From positions 1-64,000 of the forward strand of contig NZ_NPBJ01000018.1 of the NCBI RefSeq assembly GCF_002272075.1: 64,000 nt of DNA, read 5' to 3'. Shown here one piece after another: positions 28,244 to 36,799 of this stretch (the first letter of the stretch is position 1; every line of letters starts with the position of its first letter). The notes below the pieces were generated by a model. That model had not been told where the DNA came from, did not search any database, and saw only the letters and a list, made by a program, of their open reading frames with translations. A program made the translations under genes and the position numbers. This DNA comes from Terribacillus saccharophilus. GTDB lineage: Bacteria; Bacillota; Bacilli; Bacillales; Amphibacillaceae.

Positions 28244-28331
28244 CTTGTACGTATATTTGACTTCATATTGTGATTTTACCTCAATTGGTACGTACAATCA
28301 ATTACTTTTTCTCAACATAAACGTACAAGTT
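28244..28331. promoter_or_regulatory. araDBA promoter with three AraR-type operators
   Basis: Promoter TTGATT (28296-28301) and TAAAAT (28273-28278), spacer 17, on the minus strand. AraR-like boxes: CTTGTACGTATATTTGA (centre 28250.5), AATTGGTACGTACAATC (centre 28291.5, inside the spacer) and CATAAACGTACAAGTTG (centre 28322.5). Spacings are 41 and 31 bases. This fits cooperative repression by AraR. Confidence 0.78.
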
Positions 28332-28343
28332 GAATAATTGGCA

Positions 28344-28380
28344 TAAAAAAAGAAGACATTTCCGAGGAAACGTCTTCTTG
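28344..28380 (-). terminator. Terminator of the AbgB-like gene
   Basis: Minus-strand AAGAAGACGTTTCC-tc-GGAAATGTCTTCTT (one G-U pair) followed by a long T run. Confidence 0.9.
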
Positions 28381-28383
28381 AAC

Positions 28384-29799
28384 TTATTTTTTTCTTTTAA
28401 TTGGAGCAGGTTTCGTATCGGACGGAATCAATGATCTATACGTTTCTCCACCAAGATTGGTCTGGTGTTCTGTCTTTATTCCTTCGAGCAGCTCAGGCTT
28501 CTCTAATAATTCTATAGCAGATGCAGCCAGCACCTTACCTGTGAACAGCATGCCTTTATGGGCAATAGATGTTTTTCCTTGCGTAACAAGCTGCCAGCTA
28601 TGGAATGGTGTTGCATAAGCACAGGTAGTAACATAGATCTGACCGGTAGGGACAAGCCAGCTGACGTCACCAACATCTGTTGATCCTTTGAAGAAGCCTG
28701 GTACTGGAGGGAAGTCTAAGATGCCCTGTGCGAGCACTTTATTATCATTTTTCTGTATTACAGCTTTTTCTTCTGCACTGAATGTCTGCTGTACCTCTTG
28801 GGCAAATGCAAACTCTTCTTCTGAATAGTTAGGAGCATCAGTTGCTACCAAATGCTTATGTATCAGCTTTCCTAGCGTTTCATTTGGAATCAGATCTGCT
28901 GAAGCCGCATCGAATTGGATTTCCAATTTGGTTCCTGTCATCAAGGCTGCTCCTCTTGCTACGTCTTTGACCCGCTCTAGAATCTCTTCAACCTGACCCA
29001 TTTTAGGAGCACGGATTTTGTAAAGTACCTCTGCATTAGCCTGTACAACATTCGGGCTCATTCCACCAGTATCGGTAATCGCATAATGCAGCTGTCCTTC
29101 TGGAATGATATGCTCCCGCAGGAAATTGGAACCGATGTTCATCAGCTCAACTGCATCCAAGGCGCTTCTGCCAAGGTGCGGACTGAAAGCTGCGTGGCTG
29201 CTTGTCCCAGTAAAACGGAAATATACTTGGCATGTCGCCAGCATTCTAGCATGATAGACTTGATTTTCATCCCATGGATGCCATGTTAGCGCCACATCTA
29301 CATCATCGAAGAGACCCGCTCGAGCCATAAAGGCCTTACCGCCTCCGCCTTCTTCTGCCGGACACCCATAATAACGCAGTGTTCCTTCCAGTCCGGTTTC
29401 TTCCATCAGCTGTTTCACTGCAATTGCAGCCGCCATCGCGCCTGTACCAAGCAGGTTATGTCCGCAGCCATGTCCATTGCCGCCTTCTTCTATCGGATCC
29501 TTCGTTGCGCTGTCTGCTTGCTGACTCAAACCAGATAATGCATCGTACTCGCCTAGGAATGCAATGACCGGCTTCCCGCTTCCGAAGCTAGCAACAAATG
29601 CTGTCTCAATATCACCTGCATTTCGCTGCACCTCAAAACCTTCTTCTTCCAAAGTGGCCGCTAATATTTCTGCAGATTGGACCTCTTCGTATCTCGTCTC
29701 TGCAAAACCCCATATTCGATCGCTGACAGCAGTCAACTCTTTACTTTTACCTTCTAGAATTTCCGATATTCTCGTATACACATCGTGACTTGTTTGCAA
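28384..29799 (-). CDS. M20-family amidohydrolase, AbgB-like (p-aminobenzoyl-glutamate hydrolase subunit B type)
   Basis: 471 residues. M20 motifs are present: IAFLGEYDAL, GHGCGHNLLGTGAMAAA, YGCPAEEGGGGK, ALTWHPW and TGTSSHAAFSPHLGRSALDAVE. The C terminus carries the usual CAYATPFHSW. AbgB cleaves p-aminobenzoyl-glutamate together with AbgA in E. coli; no AbgA-like partner or AbgT transporter is nearby, so it may work alone on another acyl amino acid. The frame is open to a GTG at 29832, but AGGAGG nine bases before the TTG at 29799 sets the start. It is a single-gene unit between two terminators. Confidence 0.87.
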   Translation of the reverse strand: MQTSHDVYTRISEILEGKSKELTAVSDRIWGFAETRYEEVQSAEILAATLEEEGFEVQRNAGDIETAFVASFGSGKPVIAFLGEYDALSGLSQQADSATKDPIEEGGNGHGCGHNLLGTGAMAAAIAVKQLMEETGLEGTLRYYGCPAEEGGGGKAFMARAGLFDDVDVALTWHPWDENQVYHARMLATCQVYFRFTGTSSHAAFSPHLGRSALDAVELMNIGSNFLREHIIPEGQLHYAITDTGGMSPNVVQANAEVLYKIRAPKMGQVEEILERVKDVARGAALMTGTKLEIQFDAASADLIPNETLGKLIHKHLVATDAPNYSEEEFAFAQEVQQTFSAEEKAVIQKNDNKVLAQGILDFPPVPGFFKGSTDVGDVSWLVPTGQIYVTTCAYATPFHSWQLVTQGKTSIAHKGMLFTGKVLAASAIELLEKPELLEGIKTEHQTNLGGETYRSLIPSDTKPAPIKRKK

Positions 29800-29836
29800 G
29801 ATAGGGTTCCTCCTGATAGTAGAATTGTTCACCCCT

Positions 29837-29845
29837 ATTATAACA
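29837..29845 (-). promoter_or_regulatory. Extended -10 promoter of the AbgB-like gene
   Basis: Minus-strand TGTTATAAT is a full extended -10 element about 40 bases upstream of the TTG start; no good -35 is visible. Confidence 0.5.
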
Positions 29846-29888
29846 TTTATAATTCTGAAAATTTAGTCGTTAATATCTAAATCGTAAA

Positions 29889-29914
29889 TAGACTCAAGCA
29901 TTGGCTTGAGTCTA
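29889..29914 (-). terminator. Terminator of the cellobiose-type PTS operon
   Basis: TAGACTCAAGC and GCTTGAGTCTA form a perfect stem with a four-base loop, about 35 bases after the IIA stop codon. T content follows on both strands, but no long T run. Confidence 0.65.
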
Positions 29915-29950
29915 TTTTAGCCTTATTGATAAGTGTTCTGATGCTGCTCA

Positions 29951-30298
29951 TTATTTTGAGTGTTGATCTATTTTGACGGGAAGCAATTCTGTACACAGTG
30001 CCAAAAACTCACTCGCCATTATCTTGATAGTTTCACTAGATAACATCTGATCCTCCGCATGTGCAAGAAGCAGTGAAAACGGCAGCATTTCCCCTGTTGC
30101 TTCTCTTTGAATAAAGGAAACATGCACTTTATGAATCTGGTTATATGCTTTATCTCCTGATGCCATTGCAGATTTTGCTCCCTCAAAATCCCTTCCTCTT
30201 GCCAATCGCATGGCCTCTACGTAATGACTGCGAGCATCCCCCGCATGCGCTATGATCTGGAAGGCTGCCTGCTGCATTTCTTCTAATGTCTCTTTCAC
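29951..30298 (-). CDS. licA: PTS lactose/cellobiose-type IIA component
   Basis: 115 residues, all helical, with the phosphorylated His80 in SLLLAHAEDQ. It passes phosphate from HPr to the IIB protein. Last gene of the PTS operon, 11 bases after IIB. The symbol follows the closest layout known (B. subtilis licBCAH); substrate specificity cannot be read from sequence. Confidence 0.88.
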   Translation of the reverse strand: MKETLEEMQQAAFQIIAHAGDARSHYVEAMRLARGRDFEGAKSAMASGDKAYNQIHKVHVSFIQREATGEMLPFSLLLAHAEDQMLSSETIKIMASEFLALCTELLPVKIDQHSK

Positions 30299-30309
30299 CA
30301 GATCCCCTC

Positions 30310-30639
30310 CTATTGTCGCTGACTTGCTAACTGCAGCGCTTTTTCCAATAACTTCTCTCCATCAGCAGTGCCATACAATTTTACATCCATTACATCCACA
30401 GGAATACCATATGGTGCTGCTCGCTTTTCTGTTGCTCGTTTAGCAAATCTGACTTGAGGACCTAACATGATGACGACCACTTCATCGTGATGTGCTTGCA
30501 ATTCTTCCTCTATTGCTCCTTCCGGGATAGCATAGATATAATACTCCTCTCCCCCTAAAGCATCTGCTGCCTTTTTCATCTTTGATACAACCATCGATGT
30601 TGACATACCTGCTGAGCAGGCTAGTAGAATTCGCTTCAT
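30310..30639 (-). CDS. licB: PTS cellobiose-type IIB component
   Basis: 109 residues with the phosphorylated Cys8 in ILLACSAGMSTSMVV and the typical MLGPQVRF strand. Receives phosphate from IIA and passes it to sugar bound in IIC. A 135-base gap without a terminator separates it from IIC. Confidence 0.9.
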   Translation of the reverse strand: MKRILLACSAGMSTSMVVSKMKKAADALGGEEYYIYAIPEGAIEEELQAHHDEVVVIMLGPQVRFAKRATEKRAAPYGIPVDVMDVKLYGTADGEKLLEKALQLASQRQ

Positions 30640-30774
30640 ACTGTTACCCCCTATTATTTGTATTCCTTATCTGCACAGTTCAGTAACCTTGAATGGATGA
30701 CTTGCTGATACGTCACATCTGCCGCCGTTTTTTCACGTCAATCTGATGAATGACAGTAGAGCAAGATCTAGTAA

Positions 30775-32112
30775 CTATACTATCTTTGTACTACTTTCAT
30801 CTTTGTTACCTTCATCTAGTCTGCGTGTGCGGTTCGCGATGAAAATGAAAGGCAGGTAGATCACAATGGAAGCAGCTATACAAATCAATTGGGTAACGAC
30901 CGCTCCCCAGCTGCCGCCTGTAGATAACCATGCATTAATAATCGGCGGCGTTGTCCACGGAACCATGACGACAGCTTTATCTGCAAATCCGATAACAGTT
31001 GCAATATATCCAATTGTACCCGTAATTAGCGGAGTAATGATGAATGGAATCGCCAGAATAGGATTCAACATGACTGGTACACCGAAAATGACAGGCTCAT
31101 TAATGTTGAATACACCCGGTCCTGCGGATAGCTTTGCAATACTGCGCATCTCCTGCTTTTTCCCTGCAATGAATATCGCAGCCAGAAGTCCGATTGTGAC
31201 ACCCGAGCCTCCGATGTTCATGTAAACATCCCAGAAAGGCATCGTGATGATATTTGGGATTTCCTCACCGGCAGCGTAAGCATTCATATTGACTGCTATA
31301 GACCCGAGTAAAAGCGGTTCCCGTATCGGCTTGATCATCTGGTTCCCATGAATACCGATTACCCAGAAAAATTGTGCAACGAACATAAGTAGCAAGATAC
31401 CCGGCAAACCTTGAATAGCAGACTCCAAGGGACGCTGTATCACGTTATAGACTGCTTCATGTAAATAAATACCTGTTAATCGATGGAATGCAAACCCGAA
31501 GCTGGCAATAATCGTTACCGTAATAATCGATGGAAATAAAGAAGCAAACGATGTCGTTACATTGGATGGAACACTGTCAGGCATCTTAATCGTAAGTTTA
31601 TCCATCTTGGAAAACCAGGTGAACAGTTCTACAGATATGAGAGCAATGAACATGCCAAGGAAAAGACTTTTCGGATCTGAGAACTCCCTAGCTAATACAT
31701 TGACCACTTCTTGCAAAGAACCGTCGACCTCTAGTAATACCGTTGTTGGTATGACGGAGATATACGACATTAAGGCCATCAAGCCTGGGAATAATGATTT
31801 GTGACCATTGATTCTCCCAAGTTCTATCCCGATCAGTACCACTGCTGCAATGGTAATGAAATTCAATGTTGCATAATTTATTGCGCCCATGATTCCTTGT
31901 AATTCAGCCAAGAATGAAAACATACCGAAGGCTGCTAAACCAGTCTCCGGATCCAGAATCATATTCTCGACCAGGACTGCAAACGCCCCGACAATAATGA
32001 CTGGCATCAAGGTTACGAATGATTGCTTAATCGCCTTTATGTGCTTCTGGTTGGATATGGTATAAGCTACGCTTTCCAAGGCACCTGTGAATTTATCCAT
32101 TTTCTTGCCCAT
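30775..32112 (-). CDS. licC: PTS cellobiose-type IIC component
   Basis: 445 residues with eight to ten membrane segments. It shows the family's signature loops: FFWVIGIHGNQMIKPI, GSGVTIGL and FNINEPVIFGVPVMLNP (substrate site). It transports and phosphorylates a beta-glucoside or di-saccharide. A cre-like site lies in the region upstream. No 6-phospho-beta-glucosidase gene is present in the operon or anywhere in the window. Confidence 0.9.
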   Translation of the reverse strand: MGKKMDKFTGALESVAYTISNQKHIKAIKQSFVTLMPVIIVGAFAVLVENMILDPETGLAAFGMFSFLAELQGIMGAINYATLNFITIAAVVLIGIELGRINGHKSLFPGLMALMSYISVIPTTVLLEVDGSLQEVVNVLAREFSDPKSLFLGMFIALISVELFTWFSKMDKLTIKMPDSVPSNVTTSFASLFPSIITVTIIASFGFAFHRLTGIYLHEAVYNVIQRPLESAIQGLPGILLLMFVAQFFWVIGIHGNQMIKPIREPLLLGSIAVNMNAYAAGEEIPNIITMPFWDVYMNIGGSGVTIGLLAAIFIAGKKQEMRSIAKLSAGPGVFNINEPVIFGVPVMLNPILAIPFIITPLITGTIGYIATVIGFADKAVVMVPWTTPPIINAWLSTGGSWGAVVTQLICIAASIVIYLPFIFIANRTRRLDEGNKDESSTKIV

Positions 32113-32148
32113 CTGACTCTCCCCCTTCGCTTATACCAGAGTCTATTA

Positions 32149-32163
32149 TAAAAGCGCTTACAT
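32149..32163 (-). promoter_or_regulatory. cre-like site in front of the PTS genes
   Basis: Minus-strand ATGTAAGCGCTTTTA matches the cre consensus except for one fixed position. It lies about 40 bases upstream of the IIC start. Confidence 0.6.
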
Positions 32164-32200
32164 TTACATACATTGTTTTTCCTCATTCATAGGAAAACTA

Positions 32201-34072
32201 TCAGCTTAACAGGGGGAGACAGGCTGCTAAATCCTGTGCGTGTATAAGCTGTTTCACTTTCTGTCTATCTTCGATGAAAACGACCATACTTTCGTAAAGC
32301 TGCTGCAAACCCTCATTATATTGTTTTGGTATACAGAAAAGGAATATGACTTGTACTTCATTTCCTCCCCAATCAATCGGCTGCTGCAGCGTACAACAGA
32401 GCACCACTGGTTCATCCATAACTGGATAAATAGGATGTGGGACTGCAACAAGGTTTTCCTGGAATGTCGGAGCCATCTCTTCTCGTTCCTTTATAAGTGC
32501 CAGTAGATTAGATGGGACAACGAAGCGCTTTTTCATTTGCTCAACCAGAAACTGCAAAACATCATCCCGATTAGTATAGGTTTGTTGTAAAAAGATATGA
32601 TCTGCCCGGATATAGGCTGATAGGGTTTGCTTTCTATCCGTAAGTATACGTTCAATCTGACCTACATCAGACTCCCGAAGCAACGTATGAACATTTACAA
32701 TTGGTGTAGACAAGGTACTCGTCAACGGCACTGTGCTGATAATAAGATCAATATCTTCAAGTGACCGTCTTTGTAAATCTGCAGCACTGCACGTACCTGC
32801 AACTTCCATCCTCCCGCTAAATCGTGCTCGCAGTTTATAGTACAGCAGCTGCGAACTAGCTATCCCAGTTGCACATACGACCAAAGCACGCTTCTTTACA
32901 CGCTGACTTTCTTGTCTTGCCATTGCAGCTCCGACATGTAAAGCTAAGTAGCCTAGTTCATCTTGATTAATCGCTACATCTGTCAGTTCCTGCAATTTCT
33001 TACCCATCAATACGCTGGCATCAAACGCTTCTGGATATGCTTGCTTGATCTCTGAAAGCATTGGATTCCGAATTGTGAGTCCGTATTTGAAGCGGTTCAA
33101 TGCTGGTTTAAGATGCAGAGCGATACCACAGAGCAGCTCATTATCCGTCGAAAGTGCAAGCTGCATATGGTTATCCACGATACGTAGCAGCTCTCTTGAG
33201 ATTTCCATGACTCGGGGCTCTACAACTTTCGTAAAATCTTTCACTCCTTTTTCTTCATAAGAAACCGACTTAGCTCCTAGTATATGCATTGTCATGTATA
33301 CAATCTCGTCTTTTGGCAGGTCTACTCCCAGTACAATCCCAACACTTTTCGCAAGCTTTTGTGCCACTTGGTATTCCTTCGATCGAGTAATAGATTCCTG
33401 ATCTGATTGGGATATATCTGCAACTAAACCTGCATCCATCCGTTCACTAGCAATCCAAATATGAATTACTAGATTATCCACACCTATATCCGTTACTAAT
33501 GTATCTTCTTCCTTGAGTACTGAAACGACTAACTCCCGAAGCTCTTGATACCGTTTATCCTTAAGTCCAGGTATAATAGCATCTGCTTCAAGAAATGAAC
33601 GATACACATTTCTCAGCTGTCGTTCAGATCCAATAATACGTATCCCATATTTCGGCTTTGTGATAACAGCAAGACCTCTGGATTCCAAATCTTTTTTTAG
33701 TACTCTCAGATCATTCTTAACGGTAGATTCGCTAACATACAGTGTTTCTGCAGCTTCCTCTAATTTCAAGAAAGTCTTTCTTTGTAACAGTAAAAGGGCT
33801 AATTTTACAACACGGTCTGATTGATCCTCCATCTCTTGCGTCTGCATTTTCATACGATTATAAGCTTCAGGATCATGCACGGTCAGTCTATAACCCTTGC
33901 CCCTTTTCGAATCGATGACCGCTCCGAAAGTTGATAAGGTACTAGACAACACGCGCATATCAGCCCTTACTGTTCTCGCTGTTACGCCTAGCATACCTGC
34001 AATCTGTTCACCAGTATACTCGTCCCCGAGTTCCATCAATTCAAGAATTCCAATCTGTCTCTTTGACAGCAA
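32201..34072 (-). CDS. licR: LicR-type PRD regulator (BglG/Mga class activator)
   Basis: 623 residues. Domains in order: two N-terminal helix-turn-helix modules (residues 5-60 and about 90-140), PRD1 (about 180-290, with VIHIWIASERM and MTMHILG), PRD2 (about 300-400, with GIALHLKPALNR and LALHVGAAMAR), an EIIB-like domain (LVVCATGIASSQLLYYKLRARF) and an EIIA-like domain containing AVPHPIYPVMDEPVV. This is a transcription activator tuned by PTS phosphorylation of the PRD His residues. The start is TTG with GGGGTGA before it. It is upstream of and co-directional with the PTS genes, which it most likely activates. Confidence 0.9.
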   Translation of the reverse strand: MLSKRQIGILELMELGDEYTGEQIAGMLGVTARTVRADMRVLSSTLSTFGAVIDSKRGKGYRLTVHDPEAYNRMKMQTQEMEDQSDRVVKLALLLLQRKTFLKLEEAAETLYVSESTVKNDLRVLKKDLESRGLAVITKPKYGIRIIGSERQLRNVYRSFLEADAIIPGLKDKRYQELRELVVSVLKEEDTLVTDIGVDNLVIHIWIASERMDAGLVADISQSDQESITRSKEYQVAQKLAKSVGIVLGVDLPKDEIVYMTMHILGAKSVSYEEKGVKDFTKVVEPRVMEISRELLRIVDNHMQLALSTDNELLCGIALHLKPALNRFKYGLTIRNPMLSEIKQAYPEAFDASVLMGKKLQELTDVAINQDELGYLALHVGAAMARQESQRVKKRALVVCATGIASSQLLYYKLRARFSGRMEVAGTCSAADLQRRSLEDIDLIISTVPLTSTLSTPIVNVHTLLRESDVGQIERILTDRKQTLSAYIRADHIFLQQTYTNRDDVLQFLVEQMKKRFVVPSNLLALIKEREEMAPTFQENLVAVPHPIYPVMDEPVVLCCTLQQPIDWGGNEVQVIFLFCIPKQYNEGLQQLYESMVVFIEDRQKVKQLIHAQDLAACLPLLS

Positions 34073-34147
34073 ATTCTATCACCCCGATCTATTGAATCCG
34101 CTCATACAGTACGGATCCCGACACCATATTTTCTATTCCATAGAAAA

Positions 34148-34170
34148 GAGGCATACATAGTAAATGCCTC
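34148..34170 (-). terminator. Terminator of the DJ-1/GNAT operon
   Basis: GAGGCAT and ATGCCTC arms, followed on the minus strand by TTTTC, shortly after the DJ-1 stop codon. Confidence 0.6.
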
Positions 34171-34191
34171 CTTATGCCACAGTAAAGCTGT

Positions 34192-34779
34192 CTACCTCGA
34201 TGAAACAATAGAACCTTCTTTAAAAAACCTATACCATCTATCAATCTTCTCGTCTTCCTGTACAGCCAGCAGTTTTAGGATATCTTGCGCAAATTCCAAA
34301 GGTGCGGTTCCATTAGCTGTAATCAAGTTTCCATCTCGGACTGATTGTGCATCAATATAATCTTCTTCCCCAGTATAAATTGGAGCACCTTCCTTCAGAT
34401 ATTCCAAGGTATTGCTTGTATGCTTCCGGCCTTCCAAGAAACCATACCTTCCAAGAAAAACAGTTGCATCACAAATGGCTGCCACAGGAATATTGTTTGC
34501 CACACAGTGTGCAACCAGCTCTTTTACTGGGACAGTTTCGGGCTGTCTCCACGTGTTGCCGCCTGGCAAGATAAGCATGTGAAAGTCGATAGTCTTTGTT
34601 TCTGCTAAACTATAATCTGGGAGAACCTTGAATCCTCCTATAGATGAAACTGGCTTTCCATCCAGCGTGACAGTCTTCACCTGATACTCTGAATGCGGTG
34701 CTTGCAGTTCTGCTGCTACATAGCTCACTTCCCAATCCGCATATTGGTCAGTAAGAAAAATAAGAACTGTTTTTTTCAT
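34192..34779 (-). CDS. DJ-1/PfpI-family protein
   Basis: 195 residues with the DJ-1 fold: VLIFLTDQYADWEVSYVAAEL, LILPGG, and the nucleophilic elbow AAICDATVFLG, in which Cys104 is the conserved reactive residue. Close relatives are annotated as glutamine amidotransferase-like or stress proteins; deglycase or glyoxalase activity has been claimed for some. It is 24 bases after a GNAT gene and probably in the same operon. Confidence 0.85.
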   Translation of the reverse strand: MKKTVLIFLTDQYADWEVSYVAAELQAPHSEYQVKTVTLDGKPVSSIGGFKVLPDYSLAETKTIDFHMLILPGGNTWRQPETVPVKELVAHCVANNIPVAAICDATVFLGRYGFLEGRKHTSNTLEYLKEGAPIYTGEEDYIDAQSVRDGNLITANGTAPLEFAQDILKLLAVQEDEKIDRWYRFFKEGSIVSSR

Positions 34780-34803
34780 TCATGCACCTCTTTTCTACTA
34801 TTT

Positions 34804-35232
34804 TTAAACGTCCCTGCTCATGAACATAATTCTCTCAATCTCCTTGAACCCGTTTCGCTTATAAAAAGTTTCTGCTGGCAATCCACGGTCTGTCAGCAAG
34901 GAGATTGTCTCTGCATCTGTAGTTCCAATAAGGTACTCCATAAGAGCCTTGCCGACGCCTTTACTCTGCTGGTCAGTTCGTACACACATCTCGTTTATAA
35001 AGAATTCATCACCAGACCACCATTTCCTTTTCACACCGAAGAGAAAGCCAATCACTTCCTCATTTTCTGTCGCAACAATTCCTGTAAAACCAGGTGTTTG
35101 ATAAAAATCAATCAAGTAAGAAAATGCAGTTTCTGTAGTCCAGGCTTCATTCCATGGAGCTTCATTGAAAACTTTGGCATAGGTATCGCTGCATGCTTTC
35201 AAATCATCATCTTTACATAATCGTATTCCCAT
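34804..35232 (-). CDS. GNAT-family N-acetyltransferase
   Basis: 142 residues with GNAT motif C/D at the N terminus (LKACSDTYAKVFNEAPWNEAW), motif A MCVRTDQQSKGVGKALMEYLI (acetyl-CoA binding) and motif B ETFYKRNGFKEIERIMF. Substrate unknown. 12 bases after the next GNAT gene. Confidence 0.87.
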   Translation of the reverse strand: MGIRLCKDDDLKACSDTYAKVFNEAPWNEAWTTETAFSYLIDFYQTPGFTGIVATENEEVIGFLFGVKRKWWSGDEFFINEMCVRTDQQSKGVGKALMEYLIGTTDAETISLLTDRGLPAETFYKRNGFKEIERIMFMSRDV

Positions 35233-35244
35233 ATGATTCCCACC

Positions 35245-35712
35245 TCAAAGTTTCTTTGTCTTCACCATTGATACCGTCTCATAACCTAGCCGACTATATA
35301 CATGCTGCGCACCCGCGTTGTTAGCAAATACATTCAGTGCAATTGTGCCAATACCTTCTTGTTTCGACACTTCTTCTAAGAGAGTCAGCGCAGCACTGGC
35401 ATAGCCCCTCTTACGGAATGTTTCAAATATGTAGATGTGGAAAATAAAAATCCTGTCCCTTTCTGGCTGAATGTTGTACCAAATGATACCAACATTCTCT
35501 TTCTTATCTTGGCAAACTACGTGCCCAATAAAATGATCTTTCTTTCTGTTTTCTTCTGTTAATAAACTGTGCAGCTGTTTGTCGGCATCTTTAAGAGCTG
35601 TCTCTTTTGGAATACCGAGATTAGCAGATACATTTTCCGCATAGTTAGGAATTTCAAATTCAATATACTGCTGTACTTCTTCAGTGTTCATTTCTTTGTA
35701 TATGACTGACAT
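35245..35712 (-). CDS. GNAT-family N-acetyltransferase
   Basis: 155 residues. Motif A is IYIFETFRKRGYASAALTLLEEV and motif B is NAGAQHVYSRLGYETVSMVKTKKL. The layout resembles GNATs of the YesJ/YjcK-like small acetyltransferases, but substrate cannot be told. First gene of a GNAT-GNAT-DJ-1 unit. Confidence 0.87.
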   Translation of the reverse strand: MSVIYKEMNTEEVQQYIEFEIPNYAENVSANLGIPKETALKDADKQLHSLLTEENRKKDHFIGHVVCQDKKENVGIIWYNIQPERDRIFIFHIYIFETFRKRGYASAALTLLEEVSKQEGIGTIALNVFANNAGAQHVYSRLGYETVSMVKTKKL

Positions 35713-35773
35713 AAAGTAATCCTCCTGAATTCCATATTTTTCTTTTTATTGTACAGGAATGACATATAGAAAA

Positions 35774-35799
35774 GAACCCACCTAAAAAATAGGCAGGCT
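35774..35799 (-). terminator. Terminator of the AAA ATPase gene
   Basis: Minus-strand AGCCTGCCTA-tttttt-TAGGTGGGTT (two G-U pairs) followed by CTTTT. Confidence 0.65.
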
Positions 35800-35809
35800 T
35801 ACTTCGTCA

Positions 35810-36526
35810 TTATCCATCTTGAAACAAATGCTTCAAATACCCTTCCCTATTCTCCAAAAAACCTCTCGTAATCTGGTAATGCTCCGTCTCTTCATATACC
35901 ATAGACCGAATTCCGTCCTCACTGAAGTGCAAAATCTCCGCTCCCGGATAACCAAGCAAGATTGGTGAATGGGTAGCAATGATAAATTGCACTTCCCCTG
36001 TCTTCTCTAAATCATGGATGATACGGAGAAACGTAAGCTGGCGTTGCGGTGATAGTGCTGCCTCCGGCTCATCGAGTAAGTATATTGCCTTGCCTCCAAA
36101 TCGATTCTGAAACAAAGAAAGAAAAGCTTCCCCGTGGGATTGATGATGCAGTGATTTTCCGCCGTAGGCTTGAATAGAGCCGATGTCATCTATATGTGAA
36201 GCAAAATGATAGAAAGATTCTGCCCGCAGGAAGAAGCCCTTGGTCACCTTAGGCAGCCAGGATAGCCGAATATGATCAGAAAGCGCAGCTTCAGATGCTT
36301 CCAGGTCATATGTATTGTTACGCCCGCCCCCAGCTGTGTTGAATCCGCACAAATCTGCGATTGCTTCCATTAATGTCGATTTCCCGCTGCCATTTTCACC
36401 GACGAAGAAGGTGACAGGTTTCTTGAAATCCAGTTCATTCAGTTGCTGGAGAGCTGGTATGGTAAATGGATAGGCATTGGAATTATAGCTATTTTCCTGC
36501 AGCAGTTTTACTCTTTTCAAAAACAT
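35810..36526 (-). CDS. Predicted AAA/ABC-type ATPase (COG3910-like)
   Basis: 238 residues. Walker A is FVGENGSGKSTLMEAIA, the Q-loop/signature region is GEAFLSLFQNRFGG, Walker B is IYLLDEPEAALSPQRQ and the H-loop is IATHSPIL. It is a stand-alone ATPase domain related to SMC/RecF-like proteins, with neither a coiled coil nor a nuclease partner. Such ATPases are common in bacteria and of unknown function. No OLD or Septu-type partner gene lies next to it, so I do not call a defence system. Confidence 0.82.
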   Translation of the reverse strand: MFLKRVKLLQENSYNSNAYPFTIPALQQLNELDFKKPVTFFVGENGSGKSTLMEAIADLCGFNTAGGGRNNTYDLEASEAALSDHIRLSWLPKVTKGFFLRAESFYHFASHIDDIGSIQAYGGKSLHHQSHGEAFLSLFQNRFGGKAIYLLDEPEAALSPQRQLTFLRIIHDLEKTGEVQFIIATHSPILLGYPGAEILHFSEDGIRSMVYEETEHYQITRGFLENREGYLKHLFQDG

Positions 36527-36666
36527 GACTTACCTCCTTATTAGAAAATGCCATTTATCACCTCTATTCCATGATACGAAAATGAATAGAAACTATCCAG
36601 AGGTCTTGAGCATTCTGATCAAAGAAGATAGAGAACGAATTGACTGTAGATGAAATAGAGCGGACC

Positions 36667-36719
36667 AAAAAAAATTAGGCTGCCGTATACCATAAGGATT
36701 CGATAGCCTGGCAGCCTAA
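36667..36719 (-). terminator. Terminator of the DszC-like gene
   Basis: TTAGGCTGCC (36675-36684) and GGCAGCCTAA (36710-36719) form a ten-pair stem, followed on the minus strand by eight T. Confidence 0.8.
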
Positions 36720-36799
36720 CAAGCTTGTTTTCTTTATAAATTCTCCAAGTTAATGTTTCTTATAGTGCTTCTTTTGATATAAAACATACATGATGTTTC

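Noticed and set aside
28384-29799. AbgB-like gene as last gene of the PTS operon
   Set aside because: A terminator at 29889-29914 and an extended -10 promoter at 29837-29845 separate it.
35810-36526. AAA ATPase as part of a defence system
   Set aside because: No nuclease, OLD-type domain or other defence partner is adjacent; its neighbours are GNATs and a DszC-like gene.
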